Position numbers and translations under genes: made by a program. Shown one piece after another: positions 53,234 through 62,895 of a stretch of DNA of 64,000 nucleotides (the first letter of the stretch is position 1; every line of letters begins with the position of its first letter). The stretch spans positions 2,108,001-2,172,000 of the forward strand of contig NZ_CP104302.1 of the NCBI RefSeq assembly GCF_025215495.1. The letters run 5' to 3'. The notes under the pieces were generated by a model that was not told the origin of the DNA, made no database searches, and saw only the letters and a list, made by a program, of their open reading frames with translations. This DNA comes from Mycolicibacterium brumae. Its GTDB lineage: Bacteria > Actinomycetota > Actinomycetes > Mycobacteriales > Mycobacteriaceae.

Positions 53234-53654
53234 GCACAAACACCGGGATCTGCCGGTCGGTCTTGGCCTGGTAGTCGGCGTAGTCCGGATACGCCTCGAC
53301 CGCGCGCTCCCACCAGATCGCCTTCTCGTCGCCGAAGACCTCGCGGGCCTGGTAGTCGGCAGTGTCGGTCCCGTCCTGCAGTTCAACCAGCGGATTGGCC
53401 TTCACGTTGTAGTACCAGACCGGGTTCTTCGGGGCCCCGCCGAGCGAGGCGACAATGGCGTACTCGCCGTCGTGCTCGACGCGCATCAGCGGAGTCTTGC
53501 GCAGCTTGCCGGTCTTGGCGCCGACGGTGGTCAGCAGGATGACCTTCATCCCGCGCAGTTCCATACCCTCCGTTCCGCCCGAGGCCATGATGACCTCGGC
53601 GTTCTTGCGGGCCCAATCCAACGTTCCGGGTTCGTATTCACCAGTCAGAGGCAT
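53220..53654 (-). CDS. F420-dependent nitroreductase-family (Ddn-like) protein
   Basis: A 144-residue protein of the deazaflavin-dependent nitroreductase family (Rv1558/Ddn type), which uses reduced cofactor F420 on quinones and nitro compounds. Motifs: [21 protein letters not shown], the F420-phosphate region, then [21 protein letters not shown] and the C-terminal [27 protein letters not shown] -10 box lies 7 bases before ATG 53654 (minus strand), so the message is probably leaderless. Like Rv1558 it lies near ilvA. Confidence 0.9.
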   Translation of the reverse strand: MPLTGEYEPGTLDWARKNAEVIMASGGTEGMELRGMKVILLTTVGAKTGKLRKTPLMRVEHDGEYAIVASLGGAPKNPVWYYNVKANPLVELQDGTDTADYQAREVFGDEKAIWWERAVEAYPDYADYQAKTDRQIPVFVLSRV

Positions 53655-53843
53655 GGTTTCGAGCGTACGCCGCCCCACGCGCCGCTAACCCGGGCTGGGC
53701 TGACGTTGGGGGGATAATTTTCGCCCCTTCTCAACGCGCGGTGACGCTGGCAACGTGAGGGGCGAGGCCGACGATTCCGGCAGTCGCGGCCTGCGCGCCG
53801 GTGATCGCGTCTCGCCGATCACATCACAGATAGGGGAAGTCAC

Positions 53844-54683
53844 ATGAAGTCGGTTCAGTTCACCAACCGGACCTGGCAGGTGGCCGCGGACCTGCGGGTC
53901 CCGGAGGGTTTCGACGAATCCAGAAACTACCCGGCGGTTGTCTGTGGACACCCGGTGAGCAGCTGCAAGGAGCAGACCTCGGGCATCTACGCCGAGAAGC
54001 TCGCGGCCCAGGGCTTTGTGACGCTGGCGTTCGACGCGTCCTACCAGGGTGAGAGCGGCGGCGAGCCGCGCTTCCTGGAGGACCCCGCCAGCCGCACCGA
54101 GGACTTCCGCTGCGCGGTGGACTACCTGAGCACCCTGGACTACGTCGACGCCGACAGGATCGGCATCCTCGGGATCTGCGCCGGCGGCGGCTACTCGGGG
54201 ATCTGAGCCCGGATTCCGCGCTGGCCACGCTGGAGGCGATTGCGGAAAGAGCGCACCGCGGTGGCCCGCGGCGCAGAGCCGACCATCACCCAATACATTC
54301 CGAACTCGGTCGAAGAGCGTGAGGCCGCCGGCATCACCGACATCGACATCGTCGAGGCCGTGACGTACTACCGCACCCCACGCGGAGAGAACCCCAACTC
54401 CCCCAACAAGGTTCGTCTCGACCAGGGCAGCGTCTACACCTTCGACGCGTTCCACCTGGCCGAGCACCTGCTGACCCAACCCCTGCAGATCATCGTCGGC
54501 GGCGTACCGGGTGGGTTCGGCTCCTACCGCGACGGCTTCGATCTGTTCACTCGGGCCCGCTCTCAGAAGAGGAACCTGCACGTCGTCGACGGCGCGAGCC
54601 ACTACGACCTGTACGACAAGCCGGAGTATGTGGACCAGGCGGTCGAGGTGCTCGCGCCGTTCTACCGGGACAACCTCACGTGA
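53844..54683 (+). pseudogene. alpha/beta hydrolase (YcjY/dienelactone-hydrolase type), decayed
   Basis: The first 120 codons (MKSVQFTNRTWQVAADLRVP ... GILGICAGGGYS) contain the nucleophile elbow G-I-C-A-G-G-G and match the start of this hydrolase family; a TGA follows at 54204-54206. From 54212 another frame reads DSALATLEAIA, then a one-base insertion near 54243 returns to a frame giving KERTAVARGAEP and a normal C-terminal half with the acid (DGASHYDLYDKPEYV, catalytic His) to 54683. The middle ~40-60 residues seem deleted. Intact relatives are about 300 residues. Both ends remain well conserved, so the damage is recent. Confidence 0.8.
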
Positions 54684-55207
54684 TAGCCCGCACAGTGTGG
54701 CCGATGATCGCTGTCGCCATCGCGGTTTCAGGGTGCGGGTCCACGCCGACGATCGCCGCCGATCCCGCCCCGCGACAGTTCCCCGACCTCGACGGGTTCC
54801 AGAGAGTGAATGCCGGACCCTACGGGGACATCGGTGGTCATCCGAGCGCGTCAGGCTGGCGGTTCTCGACGCCCAGTGGAGTGCGGTGCGTGGTCACCAT
54901 GATCCCGACCGACGGCGGGATCAGCTGTCAGGGCACGCAGGCCGACGGTCGGTTGTTCCGCGCACACGCTTCCACGAGTCAGGCCGCAGAGTTCAGCGCC
55001 ACCGACGAGTCCTAGAGTGACAGGCAGTATTTGTTGCTCCCGGCGGGAATGCGATTCGAAAACGGCTACCTCGGCACACAATGCGCGGCGATCGACGAAA
55101 GCACCCTCGCCTGCCGCATCGTCCCGACGGACAGCCTCCGCGACCAGCCCGACAAATACTCCGAACACGGATTCGTCATCGCCCCGGACGGGAACTGGGG
55201 TTTCTAG
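54680..55207 (+). pseudogene. small lipoprotein interrupted by an in-frame TAG
   Basis: The frame from GTG 54680 begins with a lipoprotein signal (TVWPMIAVAIAVSGC, lipobox V-S-G-C) and continues with a secreted Cys-rich domain (GVRCVVTMIP, GGISCQG). It meets TAG at 55013-55015. The same frame then goes on without shift: SDRQYLLLPAGMRFENGYLG, TQCAAID, STLACRIVP, ending at TAG 55205-55207. The total would be 175 residues with one stop at codon 112. A nonsense mutation is likeliest. A sequencing error, or two real shorter genes, are alternatives. Confidence 0.7.
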
Positions 55208-55229
55208 CGCACTACCCGGACCACGGCAT

Positions 55230-55643
55230 TCAAGATTGCGCGGGGAGCCACGTTTCCGGGTTGACAGTCAGCCAGCCGGCGAACCAGAACACCACAACCA
55301 GGAACACCGCCACCGGATACAAACGCGCCCAATGCTTTCGGAGCAACACCAGAACGCCGACGGTCATCACCCCGGCCTGCAGATACACCGCGGATTGCAG
55401 CGCCGAGGCGTTGGCGCCGAACACCCGAAGCGCCGGCCAGTACAACCAGGTCCCGAAGAACGCGACGTAGCCCGCCGCCCACACCGCCAGCACGCAGAGC
55501 GCCAGCACCAATAGAACCCTGCCGAGCATCCGCCACCGCGGCTCCCGCTGCGCGACCCGGCCCAGCAGCCAGGCCAACAGTGCCAGCAGGAGCGAGAGCG
55601 GGCCGATCCACTCCCAACTCAGGAAACTCAACCGCCCAGGCAC
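55230..55643 (-). CDS. small integral membrane protein
   Basis: A 137-residue protein with four transmembrane helices (residues ~12-27, 41-66, 80-98 and 110-127) and few soluble residues. The GTG at 55643 lies 16 bases inside the end of dnaE1, so it is probably read from the dnaE1 message. I recognise no family or function. Confidence 0.65.
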   Translation of the reverse strand: MPGRLSFLSWEWIGPLSLLLALLAWLLGRVAQREPRWRMLGRVLLVLALCVLAVWAAGYVAFFGTWLYWPALRVFGANASALQSAVYLQAGVMTVGVLVLLRKHWARLYPVAVFLVVVFWFAGWLTVNPETWLPAQS

Positions 55644-58600
55644 CCCGGTCCGAGCAGCGCCTTGAGGTCTCCCATCAGCGCCGAGGACGGCGTCACCCGC
55701 AGCGACTGATCCAGTTCCAGGGTGGTGATCCGCTCACCGCTGATCAGCCGCAGGTGGATCTGGGTGGTGCCGGGATGCCGCGCCAGCACCTGCTTGAGCG
55801 CCGACACCTTGTCCATGGTGCACTGCCGGGTGGGCAGGCTCAGCGCGAGCGGGCGGCCGGCCTGCGCGCTGGTGAAGTCCGGGACGATCAGTTCGTGGGC
55901 GATCAGCGACAGCCGGTCGTCGCGCTTGTTGACCTTGGCCTTGACCAGGACCACCGCGTCGTCGGCGATGTCCGCGCCGAACATCGAATAGGTCTGCGGG
56001 AAGAACAACACCTCAATGCCACCGGTGAGGTCTTCCAATTGCGCTGAGGCCCAGGGCAATCCGTTCTTGTTCACCCGACGGTTCACCGATGCCAGGATGC
56101 CGCCGACCTGAACCTGGGCGCCGTCGGCGACGTCGCCCTCCAGGATCGCCGGGATCTGGGTGTCGACGTTGTTGGCCAGCAGGTGCGCGATGCCGTCCAG
56201 CGGGTGGCCGGACACGTACAAGCCCAGCATCTCTCGCTCCAAGGCGAGTCGGTGCTTGTCTTCCCACTCCTCGTCGGGGACCTTGATGGTGAAGACAGAA
56301 TCGGTGCCGCCGTCTTCGTCGCCGCCGCCGAACAGGTCGAACTGGCCGATCGCCTCGGCCTTCTTGGTGCCCAACACCGAGTCGACGGCGTCGGTGTGCA
56401 CCAGGAACAGGCCCTTGCGGGCGTGTTTGAGGGAGTCGAACGCGCCGGCTTTGATCAGCGATTCGGTGACCTTCTTATTGCAGGCCGCGATGTCGATCTT
56501 GTTGAGATAGTCGGAGAAATCGGTGAAGCGGCCCTTGGTCTCTCGCGTTTCGATCAGCGAGCCGACCACGTTGGCGCCGACGTTGCGGATGGCGCCCATG
56601 CCGAACCGGATGTCTTCGCCCACCGAGGCGAAGTTCAGTTCGGACTCGTTGACGTCGGGCGGCAGCACGGTGATGCCGAGGTGGCGGCAGTCGGCCAGGT
56701 ACACCGCGGCCTTGTCCTTGTCGTCGCCGACCGAGGTCAAAAGCCCGGCCATGTACTCGGCCGGGTAGTTGGCCTTCAGGTACGCCGTCCAGTAGGACAC
56801 CAGGCCGTAGCCGGCGGCGTGCGACTTGTTGAACGCGTACCCGGCGAACGGGAGGATGGTGTCCCACAGCGCCTTGACCGCCGCCTGGGAGAATCCGTTG
56901 GCGGTCATGCCCTCCTGGAAGCCCTTGTACTCGGCTTCGAGCACCTCGAGTTTCTTCTTGCCCATGGCTTTTCGGAGCGCGTCGGCCTTGCCCATGCTGT
57001 AGGAGGCGACCTTCTGGGCGATGAACATGATCTGCTCTTGGTAGACGATCAGACCGTAGGTCTCCGAGAGGATCTCCCGCAGCGGCTCTTCGAGTTCCGG
57101 GTGGATCGGTTTGATCGGCTGCCGGGCGTTCTTGCGGTCGGCGTAGTCGTTGTGGGCGTTCATGCCCATCGGGCCGGGCCGGTACAGCGCCAGCACCGCG
57201 ACGATGTCGTTGAACTCGGTGGGCTGCATCCGGCGCAGCAGGTCCCGCATCGGCCCGCCGTCGAGCTGGAAAACGCCGAGAGTGTCGCCGCGGGACAGCA
57301 ATTCGTAGGTCGCCGGGTCGTCGAACGGCAGCGTCTCCAGGTCCAGGTCGATGCCCCGGTTGGCTTTGATGTTCTCCAGGCAGTCCCCGATGATGGTCAG
57401 GTTCCGCAGGCCCAGGAAGTCCATCTTCAGCAGGCCGATGGCCTCGCACGACGGGTAGTCCCAGCCGGTGATGACCGCGCCGTCCTGCGGGCGGCGCCAC
57501 AGCGGAATCGCGTCGATCAGCGGCTCGGAGCTCATGATCACCGCGCAGGCGTGCACGCCGGCGTTGCGGACCAGGCCCTCCAGGCCCTTGGCGGTCTCGT
57601 AGATGGTCCGCACATCCGGGTCGGTGTCGATCAGGGTGCGGACCTCGGCGGCTTCCTTATACCGCTCATGGGAGGGGTCGGTGATGCCGGACACCGGGAT
57701 GTCCTTGGCCATGATCGGCGGCGGCAGCGCCTTGGTGATCCGGTCGGCGATGGCGAAACCGGGCTGGCCGTAATGCACCCGCGCGGAGTCCTTGATCGCG
57801 GCCTTGGTCTTGATGGTGCCGAAGGTGATGACCTGCGCGACCCGGTCGCTGCCCCACTTGTCGGCGGCGTAGCGCACCATCTCGCCGCGCCGACGGTCGT
57901 CGAAGTCGATGTCGATATCCGGCGCGGACGGGCGCTCCGGGTTCAGGAACCGCTCGAACAGCAGGCCGTGCGGAATCGGGTCGATATTGGTGATGGCCAG
58001 CGCGTAGGCGACCAGCGAACCGGCCGCCGACCCGCGGCCCGGTCCGACCCAGATGCCGATCGAGCGGGCGTAGCTGATCAGGTCGGCCACGATGAGGAAG
58101 TAGGACGGGAAGCCCTTGCCGCAGATGACGTCGATCTCGTACTCGGCGCGGTCGATGTAGTTCTGCGGAACCCCGTCCGGGAACCGGCGCCGCAAACCTT
58201 CGAGCACCTCGTGTCGCAGCCAGGAGCCCTGGTCGTGGCCTTCGGGCACCGGGAACACCGGCATCCGGTCGACGGGGGCCCACACGTCGGTGTACGGCTG
58301 AACCCGCTCGGCGATCAGCAGGGTGGAGTCACACGCGCCGGGCACCTCGTCGTCCCAGATGGCCCGCATCTCGGCGGCGGACTTGAGGTAGTAGCCGTCG
58401 CCGTCGAACTTGAACCGGGTGGGGTCCGACAGCGTCTTGCCGGTCTGGATGCACAGCAGCGCCTCGTGGTTCTGCGAGGCGTCGCGGGTTACGTAGTGGC
58501 AGTCGTTGGTGGCCAGCGGCGGGATGCCGAGCTTGCGGCCGACCTCCAGCAGTCCCTCGCGGACCCGTCGCTCGATGGACAGGCCGTGGTCCATCAGCTC

Positions 58601-59170
58601 CAGGAAGAAGTTGTCCGGGCCGAAAATCTCCCGCCACTTGGCGGCGGCCTCCAGCGCCTGCTGCTCGTGGCCGAGCCGCAGCCGGGTCTGCACCTCCCCG
58701 GACGGGCAGCCGGTGGTGGCGATGATGCCCTCGGCGTGCTCGGCGATGATCTCGGCGTCCATCCGGGGCCATTTGCCGAGCTGGCCCTCGAAAGACGCCA
58801 GCGAGCTCAGCTTGAACAGGTTGCGCAGGCCGGTGGCGTTCTCGGCGACCATCGTCATGTGCAGGTAGGCGCCGCTGGCGGAGACGTCGTCGGACTTCTG
58901 GCTGGGGTCGCCCCAGGTGACGCGCTTGGTGTTGAACCGCGACTCCGGGGCGATGTACGCCTCGATGCCGATGATCGGTTTGATGTCGGCCTTGACCGCG
59001 GCGTTGTAGAACTCGCTGGCGCCGAACATGTTGCCGTGGTCGGTCATGCCGATCGCGGGCATCTCCAGCCGCTTGGCCTCGGCGAGCATCGGGCTGACCT
59101 TGGCGGCCCCGTCGAGCATCGAATACTCGGTGTGGTTATGCAGATGCACGAAGGAGCCGGTGGTACCCAT
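55628..59170 (-). CDS. dnaE1: DNA polymerase III alpha subunit, replicative
   Basis: The main replicative polymerase subunit, 1180 residues (M. tuberculosis DnaE1 is 1184). The N-terminal PHP domain, which carries the mycobacterial proofreading exonuclease, begins [20 protein letters not shown], with the metal-binding His cluster and [10 protein letters not shown]. Palm-domain catalytic Asps lie in [15 protein letters not shown], with [16 protein letters not shown] before them. Helix-hairpin-helix and OB-fold ([18 protein letters not shown]) regions are present at the C-terminus. A TAGACT box lies 9 bases before ATG 59170. The large plus-strand frame over this gene is a shadow. Confidence 0.97.
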   Translation of the reverse strand: MGTTGSFVHLHNHTEYSMLDGAAKVSPMLAEAKRLEMPAIGMTDHGNMFGASEFYNAAVKADIKPIIGIEAYIAPESRFNTKRVTWGDPSQKSDDVSASGAYLHMTMVAENATGLRNLFKLSSLASFEGQLGKWPRMDAEIIAEHAEGIIATTGCPSGEVQTRLRLGHEQQALEAAAKWREIFGPDNFFLELMDHGLSIERRVREGLLEVGRKLGIPPLATNDCHYVTRDASQNHEALLCIQTGKTLSDPTRFKFDGDGYYLKSAAEMRAIWDDEVPGACDSTLLIAERVQPYTDVWAPVDRMPVFPVPEGHDQGSWLRHEVLEGLRRRFPDGVPQNYIDRAEYEIDVICGKGFPSYFLIVADLISYARSIGIWVGPGRGSAAGSLVAYALAITNIDPIPHGLLFERFLNPERPSAPDIDIDFDDRRRGEMVRYAADKWGSDRVAQVITFGTIKTKAAIKDSARVHYGQPGFAIADRITKALPPPIMAKDIPVSGITDPSHERYKEAAEVRTLIDTDPDVRTIYETAKGLEGLVRNAGVHACAVIMSSEPLIDAIPLWRRPQDGAVITGWDYPSCEAIGLLKMDFLGLRNLTIIGDCLENIKANRGIDLDLETLPFDDPATYELLSRGDTLGVFQLDGGPMRDLLRRMQPTEFNDIVAVLALYRPGPMGMNAHNDYADRKNARQPIKPIHPELEEPLREILSETYGLIVYQEQIMFIAQKVASYSMGKADALRKAMGKKKLEVLEAEYKGFQEGMTANGFSQAAVKALWDTILPFAGYAFNKSHAAGYGLVSYWTAYLKANYPAEYMAGLLTSVGDDKDKAAVYLADCRHLGITVLPPDVNESELNFASVGEDIRFGMGAIRNVGANVVGSLIETRETKGRFTDFSDYLNKIDIAACNKKVTESLIKAGAFDSLKHARKGLFLVHTDAVDSVLGTKKAEAIGQFDLFGGGDEDGGTDSVFTIKVPDEEWEDKHRLALEREMLGLYVSGHPLDGIAHLLANNVDTQIPAILEGDVADGAQVQVGGILASVNRRVNKNGLPWASAQLEDLTGGIEVLFFPQTYSMFGADIADDAVVLVKAKVNKRDDRLSLIAHELIVPDFTSAQAGRPLALSLPTRQCTMDKVSALKQVLARHPGTTQIHLRLISGERITTLELDQSLRVTPSSALMGDLKALLGPGCLGG

Positions 59171-59283
59171 AGGCAGCCCAGTCTAGGACTGTTCACCGAC
59201 AGGTCATGTTCACCCCGCGGGCCCTGACGGGTGTGTTGGGCGTGTCGCCCGCGATGACCCGCCGCGTGTCGCCCGGGCGGGCG

Positions 59284-60174
59284 CTATCGAGCCCGGGCTC
59301 GGCGCACCGCGTCGGTGCTGAACACGGCCAGCGCGACCCAGATCAACGCGAATCCGACCCAGCGGGCCGGTGGCATAGGTTCTCCCCCGACGACGATTCC
59401 CCAGGTCATCGCCATCGCCGGGGTGATGTACATCAGCAGTCCCAGGCTCACCAGTGGTAACCGTTGCGCGGCGGCGGCGAACAGCAGCAACGGGACGGCG
59501 GTGACCGGTCCGCTGAGAATCGTCAGCGCGGTGTGCCCGGCGCCCAGGCTCAGGAACGTCGAGGCCCCGGTGGCCGTCAGCACCACGATGTAGGCCAGCG
59601 CGATCGGCGTCATCAGGGCGGCCTCCACCCCGACGCTGATGGTCGGATCGACGGGGACGATCTTCTTCACCACGCCGTAGAGCGCGAAGCTGCCGGCCAC
59701 CCCGAGCGCGATCCAGGGCGGAGATCCGGCCTCGATGGCGATGGTCAGCACCGCGACGACGGCGATTGCCAGCGCGGCCCACTGCGCCCGGTTGAGCCGC
59801 TCCCGAAACAGCAGCACCCCGAGCGCGACGGAGAACAGCGGGTTGATGAAGTAGCCGAGCGCGGCGTCGGTGACGTGGCCGTTGTTGACGGCGTAGATGT
59901 AGGTGCCCCAGTTGATCGAGATCAGCGTCGCCGAGGCGGTCAGCAGGCCCCAGGTGCGCGGGGACATCGCACGCAGCGCCCCCAGTCGGCGCATCAGCGC
60001 GACGACGATCAGCATGAACAGCGCGGTCCACACGATCCGGTGGGCCAGCACCTCGATGGCGCCCGAGGGCAGCAACAGCGGGAAGAAGGCCGGGAACAGG
60101 CCCCAGATGCCGTAGGCGCCCAGACCGTAGAGCAGACCGTCCCGGGATCCGCTCTGCCGGGGCTGCCCGCTCAA
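59284..60174 (-). CDS. rarD: EamA/RarD-type transporter
   Basis: A 296-residue membrane protein with ten predicted helices in two EamA repeats. It begins [21 protein letters not shown] and includes [11 protein letters not shown], the RarD hallmark [27 protein letters not shown], and [23 protein letters not shown]. RarD proteins are thought to export small metabolites, but the substrate is unknown. TTG 60174 is chosen: it overlaps the stop of the upstream synthase gene (TTGA), and the normal RarD length follows from there. Confidence 0.86.
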   Translation of the reverse strand: MSGQPRQSGSRDGLLYGLGAYGIWGLFPAFFPLLLPSGAIEVLAHRIVWTALFMLIVVALMRRLGALRAMSPRTWGLLTASATLISINWGTYIYAVNNGHVTDAALGYFINPLFSVALGVLLFRERLNRAQWAALAIAVVAVLTIAIEAGSPPWIALGVAGSFALYGVVKKIVPVDPTISVGVEAALMTPIALAYIVVLTATGASTFLSLGAGHTALTILSGPVTAVPLLLFAAAAQRLPLVSLGLLMYITPAMAMTWGIVVGGEPMPPARWVGFALIWVALAVFSTDAVRRARAR

Positions 60175-61097
60175 TCCCGGCCGCGCAGCACGTCGAGCGC
60201 GTGCTGCAGGTCCTCGGGGTACGGGGCGGTGATCTCGATCCGGCGGCCGTCGGCGGGGTGGGCGAACGCCAGCGACCGGGCGTGCAGCCATTGCCGCTCC
60301 AGGCCCAGCTTCTTCGCCAGCGTGGGGTCCGCGCCGTAGGTGAGGTCACCGCAGCACGGGTGGCGCAGTGCGGAGAAATGCACCCGGATCTGGTGGGTGC
60401 GGCCGGTCTCCAGATGCACGTCGAGCAGGCTCGCCGCGGTGAAGGCCTCGATGGTGTCGTAGTGGGTGACGCTGTCCCGGCCGCCCTCGGCGACGGTGAA
60501 CTTCCACTCCCCGCTGCGGTGCCGGCCGATCGGGGCGTCGATGGTGCCGCTGGACGGATCCGGGTGTCCCTGCACCAGCGCGTGGTAGCGCTTGTCGACG
60601 GTGCGCTGCTTGAACGCCCGCTTGAGCACGGTGTAGGCGTGTTCGGACAGCGCGACGACCATCACCCCGGAGGTGCCGACATCCAGGCGGTGCACGATGC
60701 CCTGCCGCTCATGCACGCCGGAGGTGGAGATCCGGTAGCCCGCGGCGGCCAGTCCCCCGAGCACCGTCGGGCCGTGCCAGCCGACGCCGGCGTGCGCGGC
60801 CACACCCGGGGGTTTGTCGACGGCGACGATGTCGTCGTCGGAGTAGAGAATCGTCATGCCCTCGATATCCTCGGGCGTGTTCTCCACCGGCGGCGGGGCC
60901 TCGGGGATCCGCACCGACAGCCAGGCGCCGTCGACGAGCTTGTCCGATTTTCCGACCACCGCGCCGTCCATCTCGACGCCGCCCTCCTCCGCGATGGCGG
61001 CGACGGCGGTGCGCGACAGGCCCAGCAGACGGGACACACCGGCGTCGACGCGCATGCCGGCCAATCCCTCCGGGATCGGCATGGAGCGGTCAGCCAC
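60171..61097 (-). CDS. rluD: RluA-family 23S rRNA pseudouridine synthase (Rv1540-like)
   Basis: A 308-residue pseudouridine synthase that isomerises uridines in structured RNA, probably 23S rRNA. An N-terminal S4-like RNA-binding domain ([22 protein letters not shown]) precedes the catalytic domain with [18 protein letters not shown] (catalytic Asp), [12 protein letters not shown] and [15 protein letters not shown] use GTG 61097, which has GAGGA 5 bases upstream and gives the same length as Rv1540. It overlaps lspA by 8 bases. The exact target (RluD against another RluA type) is not decided by sequence. Confidence 0.9.
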   Translation of the reverse strand: MADRSMPIPEGLAGMRVDAGVSRLLGLSRTAVAAIAEEGGVEMDGAVVGKSDKLVDGAWLSVRIPEAPPPVENTPEDIEGMTILYSDDDIVAVDKPPGVAAHAGVGWHGPTVLGGLAAAGYRISTSGVHERQGIVHRLDVGTSGVMVVALSEHAYTVLKRAFKQRTVDKRYHALVQGHPDPSSGTIDAPIGRHRSGEWKFTVAEGGRDSVTHYDTIEAFTAASLLDVHLETGRTHQIRVHFSALRHPCCGDLTYGADPTLAKKLGLERQWLHARSLAFAHPADGRRIEITAPYPEDLQHALDVLRGRD

Positions 61098-61731
61098 TCT
61101 TTTCCTCGGCGTCTTCAGCGTCCGCGGCGCTGTCTGCGACGGCGTCCGCGTCGGCGTCGGCAACCGAGTCGGCGTCGGTGGCCGTATCGGCGTCGGTGGT
61201 CGTGTCGGCCGGTTTCGGCTTCGCGTCCGCGTCGCCGGGTCCGCCGTCGAAATCGTGCCCGAACAGGGAGAGCGCGACCAGCAGCACCGCGCCGGAGACC
61301 ACCGCCGAGTCGGCGACGTTGAACACCGGCCACCAGCCGATGGACAGGAAATCGACGACGTGTCCCTGCAGGGCGCCCGGGGCGCGGAAGATGCGATCCA
61401 TCAGATTGCCGAGTGCGCCGCCGAGGATCAGGCCCAGGCCCAGCGCCCACCACGGCGAGACGAGCCGTCGGCCCATCCAGATGATGCCGATGACCACGGC
61501 GATCGCGATCAAGGTCAGCACCCAGGTGTAGTTGGTGGCCATCGAGAACGCCGCGCCGGAGTTGCGGTAGAGCGTCCAGCTGACGGTGTCGCCGATGATG
61601 GGCACCGGCTGTCCGGGGGTGAGCAGTTTGACCGCGAGGACCTTGGTGGCGACGTCGATGGCGAGCACCACCGCGGCCACGCTCAGCAGCAGCGCGGTTC
61701 GTCGCCGCGGCTTGGGGGTTGCGTCCGTCAC
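61090..61731 (-). CDS. lspA: lipoprotein signal peptidase (signal peptidase II)
   Basis: LspA removes signal peptides from prolipoproteins after lipid attachment. The 213-residue protein has four membrane helices and the two catalytic aspartates, in [12 protein letters not shown] and [10 protein letters not shown]. Residues ~172-213 are an unusual low-complexity tail of Ala, Asp and Thr (repeating D-A-D-A and T-D-A-D), ending EDAEEKSG. Start at GTG 61731; its stop overlaps the pseudouridine synthase start. The lipoproteins in this window would be among its substrates. Confidence 0.94.
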   Translation of the reverse strand: MTDATPKPRRRTALLLSVAAVVLAIDVATKVLAVKLLTPGQPVPIIGDTVSWTLYRNSGAAFSMATNYTWVLTLIAIAVVIGIIWMGRRLVSPWWALGLGLILGGALGNLMDRIFRAPGALQGHVVDFLSIGWWPVFNVADSAVVSGAVLLVALSLFGHDFDGGPGDADAKPKPADTTTDADTATDADSVADADADAVADSAADAEDAEEKSG

Positions 61732-61785
61732 CCGACCATCATCCCCCACTGCCGCCGCGGCGCCGTCAACGGCATGATCACACCC

Positions 61786-62700
61786 ATGACTCGAATCGTC
61801 GTGATCGCCACCGGCGGCACCATCTCCACCAGCGCCGGCGCCGACGGGGTCAAACGCCCGTCGCACTCTGGGCGCGAACTGATCGGTTCGCTCGGCGATG
61901 AATTCGGTGTGGCGATCGACATCGTCGAGCTGGCAGCCAAGGACAGTTCGGCGCTGGTTCCGGCCGACTGGGATCGCATCGCCGCGGCGGTGGCGTCGGC
62001 CGTCGACGGCGGCGCCGACGGGGTGGTGGTCACCCACGGCACCGACAGCATGGAGGAGACCGCGCTGTGGCTGGACCTGACGCTGGACACCGCCGCGCCG
62101 GTGGTGCTGACCGGGTCGCAGTTGCCCGCCGACGACCCAGACGCCGACGGCCCGGCGAACCTGGCCGACGCGGTCGGGTTGGCCGCCGAACCCGAGGCCG
62201 GTGGGCGCGGCGTGCTGGTTTGCCTGGGCGGGGAGGTGCTCGCGGCCGTCGGGTTGCACAAGGTGGGACCGGTGGCGCCGAGCGGATTCGCCGGGGCGCT
62301 GGCCGCCGACCGGCCACGGTTGACGGTGGGCGCGGCGTCGGCGGCAACGGCGCCGCGAGTGGACATTGTGGCGGCCTACCCGGGCGCCGACGGGGCAGCG
62401 TTCGACGGCTGCGTCGCGGCGGGGGCGCGCGGGATCGTGCTGGAGGCGATGGGCGCCGGCAACGCGGGGCCCGCCGTGGTGGAGGCGGTGCGGCGGTTGT
62501 GCGCTTCCGGTGTCGCGGTGGTGGTGTCGACGCGGGTTCCGTTCGGCGCCGTCGGCGCGGAGTACGGCCCGGGCGCGGAACTGGTGGCCGCGGGCGCGGT
62601 GATGGCTACTTCGCTGCGGCCGCCGCAGGCCCGGGTGCTGCTGATGGGTGTGCTGGCCGCGGGGTTGGACGTGGCCGAGACGTTCGCGCGTTGGGGGTGA
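61786..62700 (+). CDS. ansA: L-asparaginase
   Basis: A 304-residue type I/II asparaginase that hydrolyses asparagine to aspartate and ammonia. The N-terminal catalytic Thr motif is [10 protein letters not shown], the second Thr-Asp motif is [16 protein letters not shown], and substrate-binding [11 protein letters not shown] and EAMGAGNAG follow. No signal peptide, so probably cytoplasmic. It is divergent from lspA, as Rv1538c is. ATG 61786 aligns with the family start; another in-frame ATG is at 61774. Confidence 0.94.
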   Translation: MTRIVVIATGGTISTSAGADGVKRPSHSGRELIGSLGDEFGVAIDIVELAAKDSSALVPADWDRIAAAVASAVDGGADGVVVTHGTDSMEETALWLDLTLDTAAPVVLTGSQLPADDPDADGPANLADAVGLAAEPEAGGRGVLVCLGGEVLAAVGLHKVGPVAPSGFAGALAADRPRLTVGAASAATAPRVDIVAAYPGADGAAFDGCVAAGARGIVLEAMGAGNAGPAVVEAVRRLCASGVAVVVSTRVPFGAVGAEYGPGAELVAAGAVMATSLRPPQARVLLMGVLAAGLDVAETFARWG

Positions 62701-62714
62701 GCGCGAGGGCCAAA

Positions 62715-62750
62715 CTTGGATCGCCACGGTGAACTGGATCGCCACGGTGA
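62715..62750. repeat. tandem 18-bp repeat
   Basis: Two adjacent units (62715-62732 and 62733-62750) sharing TGGATCGCCACGGTGA, differing only in the first two bases. They lie just past the ansA stop. Confidence 0.7.
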
Positions 62751-62788
62751 TCCATGCGGAGCGCTTCGGCGAAATATGAGCGATTTCT

Positions 62789-62820
62789 CGCCCAGGTGAT
62801 CCATGTGGATCGACTGGGCG
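62789..62820. terminator. bidirectional hairpin between ansA and dinX
   Basis: CGCCCAG (62789-62795) pairs with CTGGGCG (62814-62820) and inside it GATCCA (62798-62803) pairs with TGGATC (62806-62811), broken only by two GT/GA mismatch pairs. It lies between two convergent genes. No T-run follows on either side. Confidence 0.6.
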
Positions 62821-62895
62821 GAGGATCGGCGAGGACACAGCCGTGGCGCGGGATCACGCCCATGGCCTCCGGCCACGCACATCGCTGCGGCGAGC

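Noticed and set aside
56183-59227. A 1014-codon open frame on the plus strand opposite dnaE1
   Set aside because: Its residues are the Val/Gly/Asp/Arg-rich mix produced by reading a high-GC gene backwards, and dnaE1 on the other strand is certain.
61130-61205. GTCGGC-type repeats as a CRISPR array or separate repeat locus
   Set aside because: They are short, uneven, without spacers, and lie in frame inside lspA, coding its Asp/Ala tail.
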